Source: an uncultured Sphingobacteriales bacterium (GTDB taxonomy: Bacteria; Bacteroidota; Bacteroidia; Chitinophagales; Chitinophagaceae). From it: a stretch of 64,000 nucleotides of DNA. The stretch spans positions 1-64,000 of the forward strand of contig CALMQS010000013.1 of assembly GCA_937871285.1 (NCBI GenBank), given 5' to 3'. A program made the position numbers and the translations under genes. Every line of letters starts with the position of its first letter. Positions within the stretch are counted from its first letter, which is position 1. Of the stretch, positions 44,462 to 55,202 are shown in pieces. The notes under the pieces were generated by a model. That model saw only the letters and a program-made list of their open reading frames with translations. It made no database searches and was not told the DNA's origin.

Positions 44462-45024
44462 AACACATTATCCTTATTATCTTTTACAAGGTATTTTTGG
44501 AGGAAAGCCCTGGCCCTGGCAAGGTTCGACTTTGACGTACCTACGGAAATGCCCAGCATCTTACCAATTTCCTGGTGCGAATACCCGTCAATAACATAAA
44601 GGTTGAACACTGCCCTGTACGAGGGGCTCAGCTTTCTTATCAGCTCAATGATCTCTTTGTACAGCAATTGCTCATCCGACCGCACTTCAGCCTCATGACC
44701 ATTCCATACCTCTTCGCTAATGGGCTGGTACTTCCTTTGCGCCTGGTTTACACGTATATAATCTATGGCTGTATTGATCACTATCCTGCGCATCCAGGCC
44801 ATGAGCAAACTTTCTACGTTAGCGGCATGCGCATATTCGAATTTGCCAAACGCCCTGAATATTTTCACAAAAGCATCATTGGTAACCTCGGCTGCTGCCT
44901 CATAGCTGCTCAGGTAACGGTATACTGTTTTCAGTGCAAAACCCAGGTATTTTTCGTAAAAAACCTTCTGACATTTCGCATCATTGGCAGTACAGCCTCT
45001 TACCAGATATAACAATTGTTCCAA
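44449..45024 (-). CDS. ECF-type RNA polymerase sigma factor
   Basis: 191 residues. Region 2 (about 25-95: EAAAEVTNDAFVKIFRAF, WMRRIVINTAIDYIR) and region 4 (about 125-180: LSPSYRAVFNLYVIDGYSHQ, then the helix-turn-helix SVGTSKSNLARAR). It is overlapped by the anti-sigma/barrel gene. It may drive the respiratory-type genes downstream on the same strand (OB-fold, cytochrome c, YceI, DUF5777, Rieske), but no promoter motif is shown for that. Confidence 0.9.
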   Translation of the reverse strand: MEQLLYLVRGCTANDAKCQKVFYEKYLGFALKTVYRYLSSYEAAAEVTNDAFVKIFRAFGKFEYAHAANVESLLMAWMRRIVINTAIDYIRVNQAQRKYQPISEEVWNGHEAEVRSDEQLLYKEIIELIRKLSPSYRAVFNLYVIDGYSHQEIGKMLGISVGTSKSNLARARAFLQKYLVKDNKDNVLCFT

Positions 45025-45618
45025 ACCGCGGTAAACTTTATTAATGATAATTACGGAGTTTGCCCGCTAATGGTTGCGCAGCAACCCTGTTTTTTATAAA
45101 GCCGGGAGTAACCTATACTATTTGGTTTCAAATGCATTGCCCGAGCCATCAGATTCCTGCTCATCAATATCTTCTTTTCTGAAACTATCAATTCGGTTTA
45201 CCCTCCGTCTCAAATCGCACCATACGTACTTTTCCTGTGCAGGCAGGTACATTATGCAAGCTAATATTTTAATGAAACGGAGTGTGGCAGCGGCTTTTAT
45301 TTTTCAGCATCTGTCGTTTTTACCCTCCGCGTACCAGGTTGCTATTTCTGCTCCTTAGTAATTTTCCGGTATCGTAGTAATGAAACTACAGTCGCTTATA
45401 AAAAAATTTTACACCACAATCATATAATACACTATTTTTTTACACATCTTATTCACGTTCCTTTGTGCAACAAATCCAGATCCTGTTTTAAGATTCCTAA
45501 TCCCTGATCCAACACCTGAGAGAAAATTTATATCCAATATCTCTGACAAAACCTGAATTGCGGCAGAAGATGAACGAAAGTGAATTCCATTCCTCTGATA
45601 CTAACCGGAAATTATTTT
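45025..45618. other. Gene-free stretch upstream of the sigma factor
   Basis: No convincing gene. The 94-residue plus-strand frame at 45074-45358 has a protein-unlike composition and no start context. The stretch is the regulatory space for the ECF sigma gene; no clear TAnnTTTG box is seen. Confidence 0.4.
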
Positions 45619-45963
45619 TCATTTTCTGCTGCTTTCATTTTGATTGTTATCACCCCAGGAAATTTCCTTCACCGCCGCATGAGACTTCAACTCCCTGATT
45701 ATACCGGCAAATTCCGCTTCATCCATTTTATTAAAGACAATATGAACGCTGGTTTCATTTTTTGTGCTGTTCATTTTATTTTGTACCCCTGCAACATGGC
45801 TGTTAAAAAGTAAGCTACTCATTATTTCCGCCATGTTTACAGTATATATTGTGGCGAACTGAAGCTGCCTTTGATCAAGCATCACTTTTTCATGCCTTAA
45901 TACGTTAGCAAAACCAAACGCCGATACCATCATAATAAGAGAAGCGCCTAAGCAAACCATCAT
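45619..45963 (-). CDS. Small membrane protein of unknown function
   Basis: 114 residues from the ATG at 45963; a GTG at 45993 would add ten. There is one membrane span near the N-terminus (MVCLGASLIMMVSAFGFANV) and a soluble C-terminal part with an alpha/beta pattern (ETSVHIVFNKMDEAEFAGII, RELKSHAAVKEISW). It is isolated between a sigma factor and the glucan synthase gene. No family is recognised. Confidence 0.45.
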   Translation of the reverse strand: MMVCLGASLIMMVSAFGFANVLRHEKVMLDQRQLQFATIYTVNMAEIMSSLLFNSHVAGVQNKMNSTKNETSVHIVFNKMDEAEFAGIIRELKSHAAVKEISWGDNNQNESSRK

Positions 45964-46278
45964 ATGCAAAAAAAGGTGAGGAAAAAATTCCACAATGAAC
46001 CTGCCCGTTATCTATTAATTTTTAAAACCAGGGTACAAATATGATGTCGGATTACATAAGTATATTTTTTTTATCCGGCTTTTTGTATTATTATTCCATT
46101 CATTCTGCATACTTCCCCAGGATGATGTGCCTTGCTACTTTTTACGCGCACAGTATACACGCTTACATTTGTTAACGCAGCAAACTACAGAATTGGGCTA
46201 TAGCGGAGGCATAATTATTGGCTGATAAGGGAAAACGAGGCAGATGGTTGGGGCTGACAAATAAACATATACCTTACA

Positions 46279-49200
46279 ATGAAATTTCAAAATAAAGAAA
46301 AGCAAAGCAAAGATGTATTTTCCGAATTGTTTCCTCAAGCCATTTCGGCACTAAAAAAAACGATTATCACACCCCTGTTTTCGGACAATCTTTTTCATAA
46401 ATACGCCAATGAAAAGCCTCCCCTGCGTTCCGAGCTTTTTTCCATGCAGCAAATGGAAAATCATGCCAGGAGCCTGGCAGGCAAGCATATTTTAACCAGG
46501 GCCGAGCCTTCCGAAAAGATGCTGAAACGGTTAGGAGAAAATGAAAGCCTCCTGATGGAAATATACAGCCTGTTAACGGAAACCGTGAAATCCAGTATCC
46601 GCATTGCACCTGCGGGCGAATGGCTTTTAGATAATTTTTATCTCATTGAAGAACAGGTAAACACCGGCAAAAAACACTTACCCAAAGGCTACAGCAAAGG
46701 TTTGCCCCAGCTTGCCAATGGCGCTTCAAAAGGTCTGCCACGTGTATATGATATTGTGGTAGAGCTGATATCACACAGTGACGGAAGAGTAGATACAGAG
46801 AGCTTATCTGGTTTTATAAATGCTTACCAGTCGGTAACACCGCTCCAGTTAGGAGAGTTGTGGGCTATCCCCATTATGCTCCGGCTCGCGCTGATCGAAA
46901 ACCTCCGCCGCTTATCTACCGAAATAGCTTTAGACATCCTGCATAAAAATTTGGCCAATTACTGGGCAGACCAAATGCTGGAGACGCTTGATAAAGATCC
47001 TAAAAACCTGGTGGTTGTGATTGCCGATATGGCCAGGTCAAAACCACCGGCAGAAGGCGCATTTATTGCAGAGCTCACCAGGAAGCTGCAGGGCAGGGGC
47101 GCCTCGCTCAGCCTGCCACTGAGCTGGATCGAGCAATTCGTTTCAGACATGTCGTTAACCGGCGCCGAACTGGTACACATTGAAAACCAGAAACAGGCGG
47201 CAAGGCAGGTATCCGTAAGCAACAGCATCAGCAGCCTGCGATTTTTAAACAGCGCCGACTGGCGCACGTTCGTGGAAACGGAAAGCATCGTTGAAAAAAT
47301 ACTGAATGAAGACCCGGACGCAGTGTATGGAAAAATGGATTTCTATACAAGAGACCACTACAGGCACGTGGTTGAAAAAACAGCAAAGTACAGCGCCCTG
47401 TCTGAAGAAGCAGTTGCAAAAATAGCGATACGCCTTGCGCAGCTCTGTCCTGAAAAGGGCAGAAAAAAGCATGTAGGATATTACCTGGTAGACAGCGGGG
47501 TAAGGCAGGTTGAAAAAATAGCAAAGGTAGATATGCCTTTCACCCAAAAGTTGCGTAATCACCTGGCTGCAGTTCCCTTATTTTATTATCTCTCCGGCAT
47601 TGCCCTGCTTTCGTTTTTGTTTTTCAGCATACTCACCCGCCATATTAATGAAAGCCTGCCAACCTGGCTATATGTAATCTTGCTGCTCGTTTGTGCTATT
47701 GCAGCCAGCCAGCCGGCTATAACACTTTTTAACTGGATCACAACACTGCTTACGCACCCCAACCCGTTACCAAGAATGGATTTCTCTTCGGGCATACCGC
47801 AGGAAAGCAGTACGCTTGTAGTTATACCAACGATGCTTACCAGTACCGATGCCGCCGATAACCTGGCAGAAGCGCTGGAAGTGCGGTATGTAGCCAACCG
47901 TGATGATCATCTGCACTTTGCACTGCTTACCGATTTTAAAGACGCGGAAACAGAAACCCTGCCGGAAGATGAGGCGTTGCTTGCATATACTAAAAACAAG
48001 ATCACGGCGCTTAATGAGCAATATGGAAGAAACACCAACAACATTTTCATGCTGTTTCACCGGCCGCGTAAATGGAATGAAAAAGAAGGCGTATGGATGG
48101 GGTACGAACGCAAACGGGGCAAGCTCAAAGAATTGAATGCCCTGCTGCGGGGTACGGGAGATGAAAACTTTTCATTGGTAGTGGCCGATAAAAGCCTGTT
48201 TCCAGATATTAAATATGTTATCACACTTGATACAGATACCAAATTACCCAGGGAAGCCGCGTGGAAAATGATCGCATCACTGGCACACCCGCTCAACAAA
48301 GCGGTGTATAGCCCCGGGAAAAAAAGAGTAACGGAAGGGTATACGATCTTACAACCCCGCGTGTCCAACAGCCTCCCCGGCCCAAGAGCTTCCTGGTATG
48401 CCCGCATACACGGCAACGAGCCCGGCATTGATCCATATACCCGAATGATATCTGACGTATACCAGGATCTTTTTAAAGAAGGTTCTTTTATTGGAAAAGG
48501 GATTTACGAGGTAGATACTTTTACCCAATCGCTCAGGGGCCGGTTTCCAGAGAACCGTATTCTTAGTCACGACCTGGTAGAAGGCTGCTATGCCCGCTCA
48601 GGATTTTTGAGCGACGTGCAGTTGTATGAAGATTATCCGCCGAGCTACTATGCCGATATGCAAAGGCGTCACCGCTGGATACGCGGCGACTGGCAGATAT
48701 TAAGATGGCTGTTCCCCCTGGTGCCTGCACCCGATAAAAACTACAGGAGAAATCCGCTGAGCGCTTTATCGTGCTGGAAAATATTCGACAATATCCGCAG
48801 GAGCCTGGTAGCCCCCGGCCTGGTAGCGCTGCTGCTATACGGATGGCTGTTCTCATCCGGCAGCTTCTGGACCCTTGCGGTAGCGGGTATCATTATTATT
48901 CCTTCTTTTATTAAAATAGTATGGGAAATATTCAATAAGCCAAAGGACATCGGCTTTTATCCGCACCTTTTATTCATGATGCAGTCTGCAAAAGATCATT
49001 TCCTCCGCCATTTGCCTGAGCTTATATTCCTACCCTATGAAGCCTTCGTTAATATGCATGCTATTGTGCTCACGGCCTGGCGCATATTTATTTCAAAAAG
49101 AAACCTGCTGCAATGGAATCCATATGGCAATTCCGTTCGTTCCGCTCCAAAAACACTTTTCGGCAACTATATAACCATGTGGATAGCGCCTGTTTTTGCA

Positions 49201-52200
49201 ACAGGGGTATTAATGTATTTATTTTACATAGACTCGTTGGCCGCTATAATTGACCTGCCTTTATTAATAAGCTGGATGCTTTCCCCGGGCATTGCCTACC
49301 TGATCAGCATGCCCCGCAAGCCAAAGCGCGCCGCCCTCAGCGCCGATCAAACTGCTTTCCTTCACAAATTGTCGCGGAGAATATGGGCCTTCTTTGAAAA
49401 GTTCGTAACCGATGAAGACAACTGGCTTCCCCCGGATAATTATCAAAAACAACCGGGTCCAAAAATTGCGCACCGCACCTCCCCTACCAATATCGGCTTA
49501 TCCCTACTGGCCAATCTTACCGCTTATGATTTTGGCTATGTATCAGCAGGGAGACTGATGGACCGAACCACACGCACATTCCGTACGGTGCAGGCATTGG
49601 AGAAATATAAAGGACACTTGTATAACTGGTACGACACCATAACACTATCCTGCCTGCAGCCAAGATATATCTCAACTGTTGACAGCGGAAATTTCATAGG
49701 CCATGTTATTACCTTAAAACAGGGTTTGCTGCAATTAAAAGAAAACAGGATCTTTTCTGACCGTATGTTAGGGGGGCTGTTGGATACCATTGCTGTAATA
49801 CTCGAAAAGAATGAGAAGGTCATCCTGTTGCAGGAGCTGAAAAAAGATATAGAAGCCGCACAAATCAATCCTCCGCAATCTCTCGGGGATGTAATGGCTA
49901 CAATGGAGCAGCTTAAAAACAAGTATCACATTATCGTTCGTCAATACGAAAACGCCGATAAGGAAACCGGTAAAAAAGCCCGCGAATGGGTGGCATTGCT
50001 GGGCGTACAGTTGAACGATATCACCGGCGACCTCATTACCCTTGCTCCCTGGTTATCATTGCAACCCCCGTCTCCGGCATTTCACGATATTATTAACGAT
50101 ATGGATTATATCCCTACGTTAACGCAATTGTGCAGCATACAAACAGCGCTGTTGCCTACAGTAAAATCCTTTTACCGGCCATCCAACACAGCAGCAGAAA
50201 ATGACTGGCTCGACATGCTGGTGTCTCATATCATCCAGTCTTCCAAACGCGCCAAAGAAAGGATACAGGACCTGGAAGACCTTGCAGAGCAGTGTGACGA
50301 ATTTTCGGATGTGGAATATGATTTCTTATACAGCAAAACACAACACCTGCTGGCCATTGGCTATAATGCCGAAGAGCACCGCCGCGATAACAGTTATTAT
50401 GACCTGCTGGCCTCCGAAGCAAGACTTGGGAATTTTGTAGCCATAGCCCAGGGGAAACTACCGCAGGAAAGCTGGTTCGCACTGGGCAGGCAACTCACCA
50501 GCTTTGGTTCAGCACCCGCGCTGCTTTCCTGGAGTGGCTCTATGTTCGAATACCTTATGCCCGATCTGGTAATGCCTTCGTATGAAAATACGTTACTGGA
50601 TCAAACCCAAAAAGCCGTAGTGCAAAAACAAATTGATTACGGCAATAAAAGAGATGTGCCCTGGGGTATTTCCGAATCAGGATATAATATGATAGATTCT
50701 GCTATGAACTACCAGTACAAAGCCTTTGGCGTACCCGGAACGGGCTTCAAGCGCGGACTGGGAGAAGATCTGGTGATATCGCCCTATTCGGCTGTTATGG
50801 CCCTTATGGTAATGCCTGAAGAAGCGTGCAACAATCTTCAGCTCATGGCAAAAAAGGGTTTTACCGGTACCTATGGTTTTTTTGAAGCGATAGATTACAC
50901 GCCTTCCCGTTTGCCAAGAGGACAGGAGCATGTGATCATCCAGTCTTTTATGATACACCACCAGGGTATGTCATTGCTGGCGCTTTCGCATCTGCTGCTA
51001 AACCAGCCCATGCAAAAGCGCTTCATATCGGATGTACAGTTCCAGGCAACACTGCTTTTGCTGCAGGAACGCATACCGCGTGTTACAGCATTAAGCGCCC
51101 CCAACATCCACGTTGCCGACTCCGGCGTAACGAGTAAGGAAGATGATGCCTATATGCGCGTCATCAATACGCCTCAAACCGCCACTCCCGAAATACAACT
51201 GCTTTCCAACGGCAGGTACCACGTTATGGTATCGAATGCAGGCGGCGGCTACAGCAGGTGGAAAAATATTGCAGTAACCCGCTGGCGCGAAGACAGCACC
51301 TGCGATAACTGGGGGAATTTCTGCTTCATAAGAGACCTGGAGAATAATGAATTCTGGTCATCGGCTTACCAGCCCGCATTACAGAACGGCGATCATTATG
51401 AAGCCGTATTCTCGCAGGGACGGGCGGAGTTTCGCCGGCGCGATTTTTCCATTGAAGCGCACACCGAAATTGTGGTATCGCCCGAAGATGATGTGGAGCT
51501 CAGGAGATTACACCTTACCAACCGGTCGCGAAAAAAAAGGATAATTGAAGTAACCAGCTACGCCGAAGTGGTGCTGGCGCCTGTAGGTGCAGACGCCGCG
51601 CATCCGGCATTCAGCAACCTGTTTGTGCAAACCGCCCTGCTGCGGGAAAGCGATGCTATTGTATGTACACGCCGTGCCCGTTCGCAGGATGAGCACCCGC
51701 CTTCTATGTTTCATTTAATGAAAGTACACCATGCTGTTGTACAAAATATAGCTTATGAAACAGACAGAACAAAATTTACGGGAAGGGGTAACAGCATTCA
51801 TCAGCCGCTATGCATGCAACAAAGCCATCCGCTTTCCTCTACCGAAGGTTCCGTGCTCGACCCGGTGGTTTCCATCCAGTACCGCATAGAAATTGCACCG
51901 CAGCAAACCGCGGTAATAGATATGATTACCGGCATTGCGGAAACAAAAGAAGGCTGCCATGACATGATCGGGAAATACCAGGATAAATTCCTCGTAGACC
52001 GCGGATTTGAATTATCATGGACGCACAGCCAGATCGTATTGCGGCAGATCAATGCCACGGAAGCAGACGCGCAATTATATGCAAAGCTGGCCAGCGCCAT
52101 CATTTATACCGATCCTGCATTGCGGGGCGCTCCCGACCTTATATCCCGCAATAACCGCGGGCAGTCGAGCCTGTGGAGCCATTCCATTTCCGGCGATCTG

Positions 52201-55011
52201 CCTATTGTTTTGGTGAAGATCGAGGACGTAAACAATATTGAGCTGGTAAAACACATGATCCAGGCGCACGCTTACTGGCGGTTAAAAGGAATGATCGTTG
52301 ACCTGGTAATATGGAATGAAGACCATGGCAGCTACAGGCATACCCTGCAAAACCAGATCATGTCGCTTGTGGTACCGCTTGTGGGAGCGCAAATTAATGA
52401 AGACCCCGGTGGCGTTTTTATACGCTCCGCGGATCAGCTCTCCAACGAAGACCGCATCCTGTTTCAAACGGTAGCACGTGTGGTGCTGTCGGACAGGTTT
52501 GGCTCCTTAGAAGAACAATTAAACAGGCATGTGAAAATAAAGAATGTCATTCCTTATTTCACCCCGGCTAAGTTTTACCCCTCTACTCCCACGGCAGTTA
52601 CCCTGCCCGAAAACCTGCAGTTCTTTAACGGTACTGGTGGTTTTTCGGCAAACGGGAAAGAGTATATTATTATAACGGAGCCGGGTAAGGTAACGCCTGC
52701 GCCATGGTGTAATGTAGTTGCCAATGCCGGTTTTGGGAGTATTATATCCGAAAGCGGCCAGGCCTATACCTGGTTAGAAAATGCACACGAGTTCCGGATC
52801 ACCCCATGGAATAATAACCCGGTAAGCGACCTGGAAGGAGAATGTTATTACCTGCGTGATGAAGAAAGCGGGAAATTCTGGTCGCCTGCACCCCTGCCCG
52901 TGAGGAGTAAAACACCCTACATTACCAGGCATGGCTTTGGCTATAGCGTTTTCGAACACAGCGAAGATGGCATCTATTCCGAAATGACTGTGTTTGTTGA
53001 CCTTGACCATGCGGTGAAGTTTACCGTGCTTAAGATACAGAACCGGTCGGGCAGGCAGCGTAAGCTGTCGGTTACGGGATATGTAGAATGGGTATTGGGG
53101 GAATTTCGTCCAAAAACACAGATGCATATCGTTACTACTGCCGACGGAGATACCGGAACCCTCTTTGCACGCAATGACTATAACACCGAATTTGTCAACC
53201 GGGTAGCTTTTTTTGATACCGACCGTATGCTGGAATCGTATACCTGCGACCGGAAAGAATTTATCGGCCGCAACGGATCTTCCCGCAATCCGGCAGCAAT
53301 GAACAAAGTGAAGCTTTCAGGAAAATCAGGACCGGCCTTAGATCCCTGCGCGGCTATCCAAATTACCGTTGACCTGGCCAATGAAGAGTCGCATGAAATT
53401 ATCTTTAAGCTCGGCGCTGCAAAGTCGCATGCCGCTGCATTGCATATTACAGAACAATTTAAAACGCATGCCAATGTTCACCAGGCTTTAGATAAAGTAC
53501 AGCATTTCTGGCAGCACACCCTCGGAACCGTAGAGGTGCATACCCCCGATACAGCCTTAAACATCCTTGCCAACGGATGGCTTAACTACCAAACCCTGGC
53601 CTCAAGAATATGGGGCAGAAGCGGCTACTACCAATCGGGCGGAGCTTTTGGCTTCAGGGATCAGTTGCAGGATGTTTTATCGCTCCTTTATACAAAGCCC
53701 GGTATTGCAAGAGCACAGATCTTACTGAACGCCTCCAGGCAGTTTAAAGAAGGAGATGTGCAGCACTGGTGGCATCCACCTTCCGGACGGGGTGTGCGCA
53801 CTACCTGCTCGGATGATTTTTTATGGCTGCCCTATGTAACCGCAAAATACGCAACGCATACCGGCGATACGGAAATATTAGAGGAAGTGGTAGGTTTTAT
53901 AGAAGGCCGGCCGCTGAATGAAGGTGAAGAATCTTATTACGACCTTCCCTCACGTTCGGGCCAAACTGCCAGCCTGTATATACATTGCACTAAAGCGATA
54001 GAAAGAGCGCTTCGTTTTGGAGAGCACGGGCTGCCGTTAATTGGGTCGGGCGACTGGAATGACGGCATGGATAAAGTAGGTGAAAAAGGAAAGGGAGAAA
54101 GCGTTTGGCTTGCTTTTTTCCTGTACGATATCCTGAACCGGTTTGATGCGATTGCAGCAAAACGGGGTGATACAGCTTTTGCGGAAAGATGCCGGGAACA
54201 GGCTGCAATGCTGCGTAAAAACACAGAAGCGCATGCATGGGACGGACAGTGGTACCGCCGCGCTTATTTTGATGACGGCACGCCCCTGGGCTCATCGCAA
54301 AACGAAGAAGCCAGCATTGATTCTATTGCGCAAAGCTGGAGCGTATTGTCGCAGGCGGGCGATGCCAAAAGAACAGTAACCGCTATGCAATCGGCAAGTA
54401 AACACCTGGTGCGGAAAGATGCCGGGCTGATACAGTTGCTTAACCCACCTTTTGACTCCTCATCACTTAACCCCGGGTATATTAAAGGATACGTTCCTGG
54501 AGTGCGCGAAAACGGCGGGCAATATACCCATGCAGCTATATGGTTTGTAATGGCGCTGATGGCGTTGAAAGAAAAAGAGCAGGGATGGGAGTTGCTGCAA
54601 ATGATCAACCCGGTTAACCGTGGCAGCAGCGCGGAAACAATAGCAACATACAAAGTGGAACCCTATGTAATTGCCGCCGATGTTTACTTTGAACCGGCGC
54701 ACCTCGGGCAGGGCGGATGGACCTGGTATACCGGTTCGGCCGCATGGATGTATCAACTGATACTGGAATCCTTTTTAGGCATAAAGCAAAAAGGCGAGGA
54801 ACTTTATTTTGATCCCCGCACCCCACCTTCATGGACTTCATTTAACGTTCGGTATAAATATATGGATACCTTATATAATATATCTATTAAGACAACCGGC
54901 ACAGGTGAAACCCAGATAATAATGAATGGCAGGATTACCGGAAACAATTTCCTTCCTTTGCTGAATGATGGCGGAGAGCATACCGTGGAGGTTGTGACAG
55001 GAAGCTTATAG
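46279..55011 (+). CDS. Cyclic beta-1,2-glucan synthase-like protein (GT84/GH94 type)
   Basis: 2910 residues, the length class of NdvB/ChvB. After a soluble N-terminus, two membrane spans lie at about 427-487, then a GT84 glycosyltransferase domain with DTDTKLPREAAW near 650 and the processive-type QRRHRWIRGDW near 795. More spans follow at about 845-885 and 970-1030. Then comes a glucoamylase-like region (about 1300-1560, with HHQGMSLLAL near 1560) and two GH94-type beta-sandwich segments, ending in an alpha/alpha-barrel with LIGSGDWNDGMDKVG near 2590 (catalytic Asp) and QNEEASIDSIAQSW. Expected to make a cyclic beta-1,2-glucan at the inner membrane from UDP-glucose, with export to the periplasm. 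No export or ring-modifying gene is nearby. The product is inferred from family. Confidence 0.85.
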   Translation: MKFQNKEKQSKDVFSELFPQAISALKKTIITPLFSDNLFHKYANEKPPLRSELFSMQQMENHARSLAGKHILTRAEPSEKMLKRLGENESLLMEIYSLLTETVKSSIRIAPAGEWLLDNFYLIEEQVNTGKKHLPKGYSKGLPQLANGASKGLPRVYDIVVELISHSDGRVDTESLSGFINAYQSVTPLQLGELWAIPIMLRLALIENLRRLSTEIALDILHKNLANYWADQMLETLDKDPKNLVVVIADMARSKPPAEGAFIAELTRKLQGRGASLSLPLSWIEQFVSDMSLTGAELVHIENQKQAARQVSVSNSISSLRFLNSADWRTFVETESIVEKILNEDPDAVYGKMDFYTRDHYRHVVEKTAKYSALSEEAVAKIAIRLAQLCPEKGRKKHVGYYLVDSGVRQVEKIAKVDMPFTQKLRNHLAAVPLFYYLSGIALLSFLFFSILTRHINESLPTWLYVILLLVCAIAASQPAITLFNWITTLLTHPNPLPRMDFSSGIPQESSTLVVIPTMLTSTDAADNLAEALEVRYVANRDDHLHFALLTDFKDAETETLPEDEALLAYTKNKITALNEQYGRNTNNIFMLFHRPRKWNEKEGVWMGYERKRGKLKELNALLRGTGDENFSLVVADKSLFPDIKYVITLDTDTKLPREAAWKMIASLAHPLNKAVYSPGKKRVTEGYTILQPRVSNSLPGPRASWYARIHGNEPGIDPYTRMISDVYQDLFKEGSFIGKGIYEVDTFTQSLRGRFPENRILSHDLVEGCYARSGFLSDVQLYEDYPPSYYADMQRRHRWIRGDWQILRWLFPLVPAPDKNYRRNPLSALSCWKIFDNIRRSLVAPGLVALLLYGWLFSSGSFWTLAVAGIIIIPSFIKIVWEIFNKPKDIGFYPHLLFMMQSAKDHFLRHLPELIFLPYEAFVNMHAIVLTAWRIFISKRNLLQWNPYGNSVRSAPKTLFGNYITMWIAPVFATGVLMYLFYIDSLAAIIDLPLLISWMLSPGIAYLISMPRKPKRAALSADQTAFLHKLSRRIWAFFEKFVTDEDNWLPPDNYQKQPGPKIAHRTSPTNIGLSLLANLTAYDFGYVSAGRLMDRTTRTFRTVQALEKYKGHLYNWYDTITLSCLQPRYISTVDSGNFIGHVITLKQGLLQLKENRIFSDRMLGGLLDTIAVILEKNEKVILLQELKKDIEAAQINPPQSLGDVMATMEQLKNKYHIIVRQYENADKETGKKAREWVALLGVQLNDITGDLITLAPWLSLQPPSPAFHDIINDMDYIPTLTQLCSIQTALLPTVKSFYRPSNTAAENDWLDMLVSHIIQSSKRAKERIQDLEDLAEQCDEFSDVEYDFLYSKTQHLLAIGYNAEEHRRDNSYYDLLASEARLGNFVAIAQGKLPQESWFALGRQLTSFGSAPALLSWSGSMFEYLMPDLVMPSYENTLLDQTQKAVVQKQIDYGNKRDVPWGISESGYNMIDSAMNYQYKAFGVPGTGFKRGLGEDLVISPYSAVMALMVMPEEACNNLQLMAKKGFTGTYGFFEAIDYTPSRLPRGQEHVIIQSFMIHHQGMSLLALSHLLLNQPMQKRFISDVQFQATLLLLQERIPRVTALSAPNIHVADSGVTSKEDDAYMRVINTPQTATPEIQLLSNGRYHVMVSNAGGGYSRWKNIAVTRWREDSTCDNWGNFCFIRDLENNEFWSSAYQPALQNGDHYEAVFSQGRAEFRRRDFSIEAHTEIVVSPEDDVELRRLHLTNRSRKKRIIEVTSYAEVVLAPVGADAAHPAFSNLFVQTALLRESDAIVCTRRARSQDEHPPSMFHLMKVHHAVVQNIAYETDRTKFTGRGNSIHQPLCMQQSHPLSSTEGSVLDPVVSIQYRIEIAPQQTAVIDMITGIAETKEGCHDMIGKYQDKFLVDRGFELSWTHSQIVLRQINATEADAQLYAKLASAIIYTDPALRGAPDLISRNNRGQSSLWSHSISGDLPIVLVKIEDVNNIELVKHMIQAHAYWRLKGMIVDLVIWNEDHGSYRHTLQNQIMSLVVPLVGAQINEDPGGVFIRSADQLSNEDRILFQTVARVVLSDRFGSLEEQLNRHVKIKNVIPYFTPAKFYPSTPTAVTLPENLQFFNGTGGFSANGKEYIIITEPGKVTPAPWCNVVANAGFGSIISESGQAYTWLENAHEFRITPWNNNPVSDLEGECYYLRDEESGKFWSPAPLPVRSKTPYITRHGFGYSVFEHSEDGIYSEMTVFVDLDHAVKFTVLKIQNRSGRQRKLSVTGYVEWVLGEFRPKTQMHIVTTADGDTGTLFARNDYNTEFVNRVAFFDTDRMLESYTCDRKEFIGRNGSSRNPAAMNKVKLSGKSGPALDPCAAIQITVDLANEESHEIIFKLGAAKSHAAALHITEQFKTHANVHQALDKVQHFWQHTLGTVEVHTPDTALNILANGWLNYQTLASRIWGRSGYYQSGGAFGFRDQLQDVLSLLYTKPGIARAQILLNASRQFKEGDVQHWWHPPSGRGVRTTCSDDFLWLPYVTAKYATHTGDTEILEEVVGFIEGRPLNEGEESYYDLPSRSGQTASLYIHCTKAIERALRFGEHGLPLIGSGDWNDGMDKVGEKGKGESVWLAFFLYDILNRFDAIAAKRGDTAFAERCREQAAMLRKNTEAHAWDGQWYRRAYFDDGTPLGSSQNEEASIDSIAQSWSVLSQAGDAKRTVTAMQSASKHLVRKDAGLIQLLNPPFDSSSLNPGYIKGYVPGVRENGGQYTHAAIWFVMALMALKEKEQGWELLQMINPVNRGSSAETIATYKVEPYVIAADVYFEPAHLGQGGWTWYTGSAAWMYQLILESFLGIKQKGEELYFDPRTPPSWTSFNVRYKYMDTLYNISIKTTGTGETQIIMNGRITGNNFLPLLNDGGEHTVEVVTGSL

Positions 55012-55030
55012 GGGTGTGGGGTACTGGATA

Positions 55031-55133
55031 CAAGTTGCAGGGTAGAAGGTACAGGGCGTGCAGGTTGCAAGACCCATGCTACTACGAAATCCCCCTGTGA
55101 CCTGTTAAACCTGAAATCTGAAACCTGAGACCT
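55031..55133. repeat. Degenerate CAGGTTGCAAG / CCTGAAATCTGAAACCTGAG patch
   Basis: Words from the 40021 repeat (CAGGTTGCAAG) come first, then CCTGTTAAACCTGAAATCTG and AAACCTGAGACCT. The same kind of near-repetitive text fills several intergenic spaces. It lies between the glucan synthase stop and the aconitase start. Confidence 0.6.
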
Positions 55134-55202
55134 AAACATAATACCGCATCTCAAAAAAAATGCTTACATTAACCATTCTACAGAACAGATAATTTTTAAA
55201 TC

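Noticed and set aside
45074..45358. 94-residue plus-strand frame
   Set aside because: No start context, low-information composition and no partner gene; the region is upstream of the divergent sigma gene.
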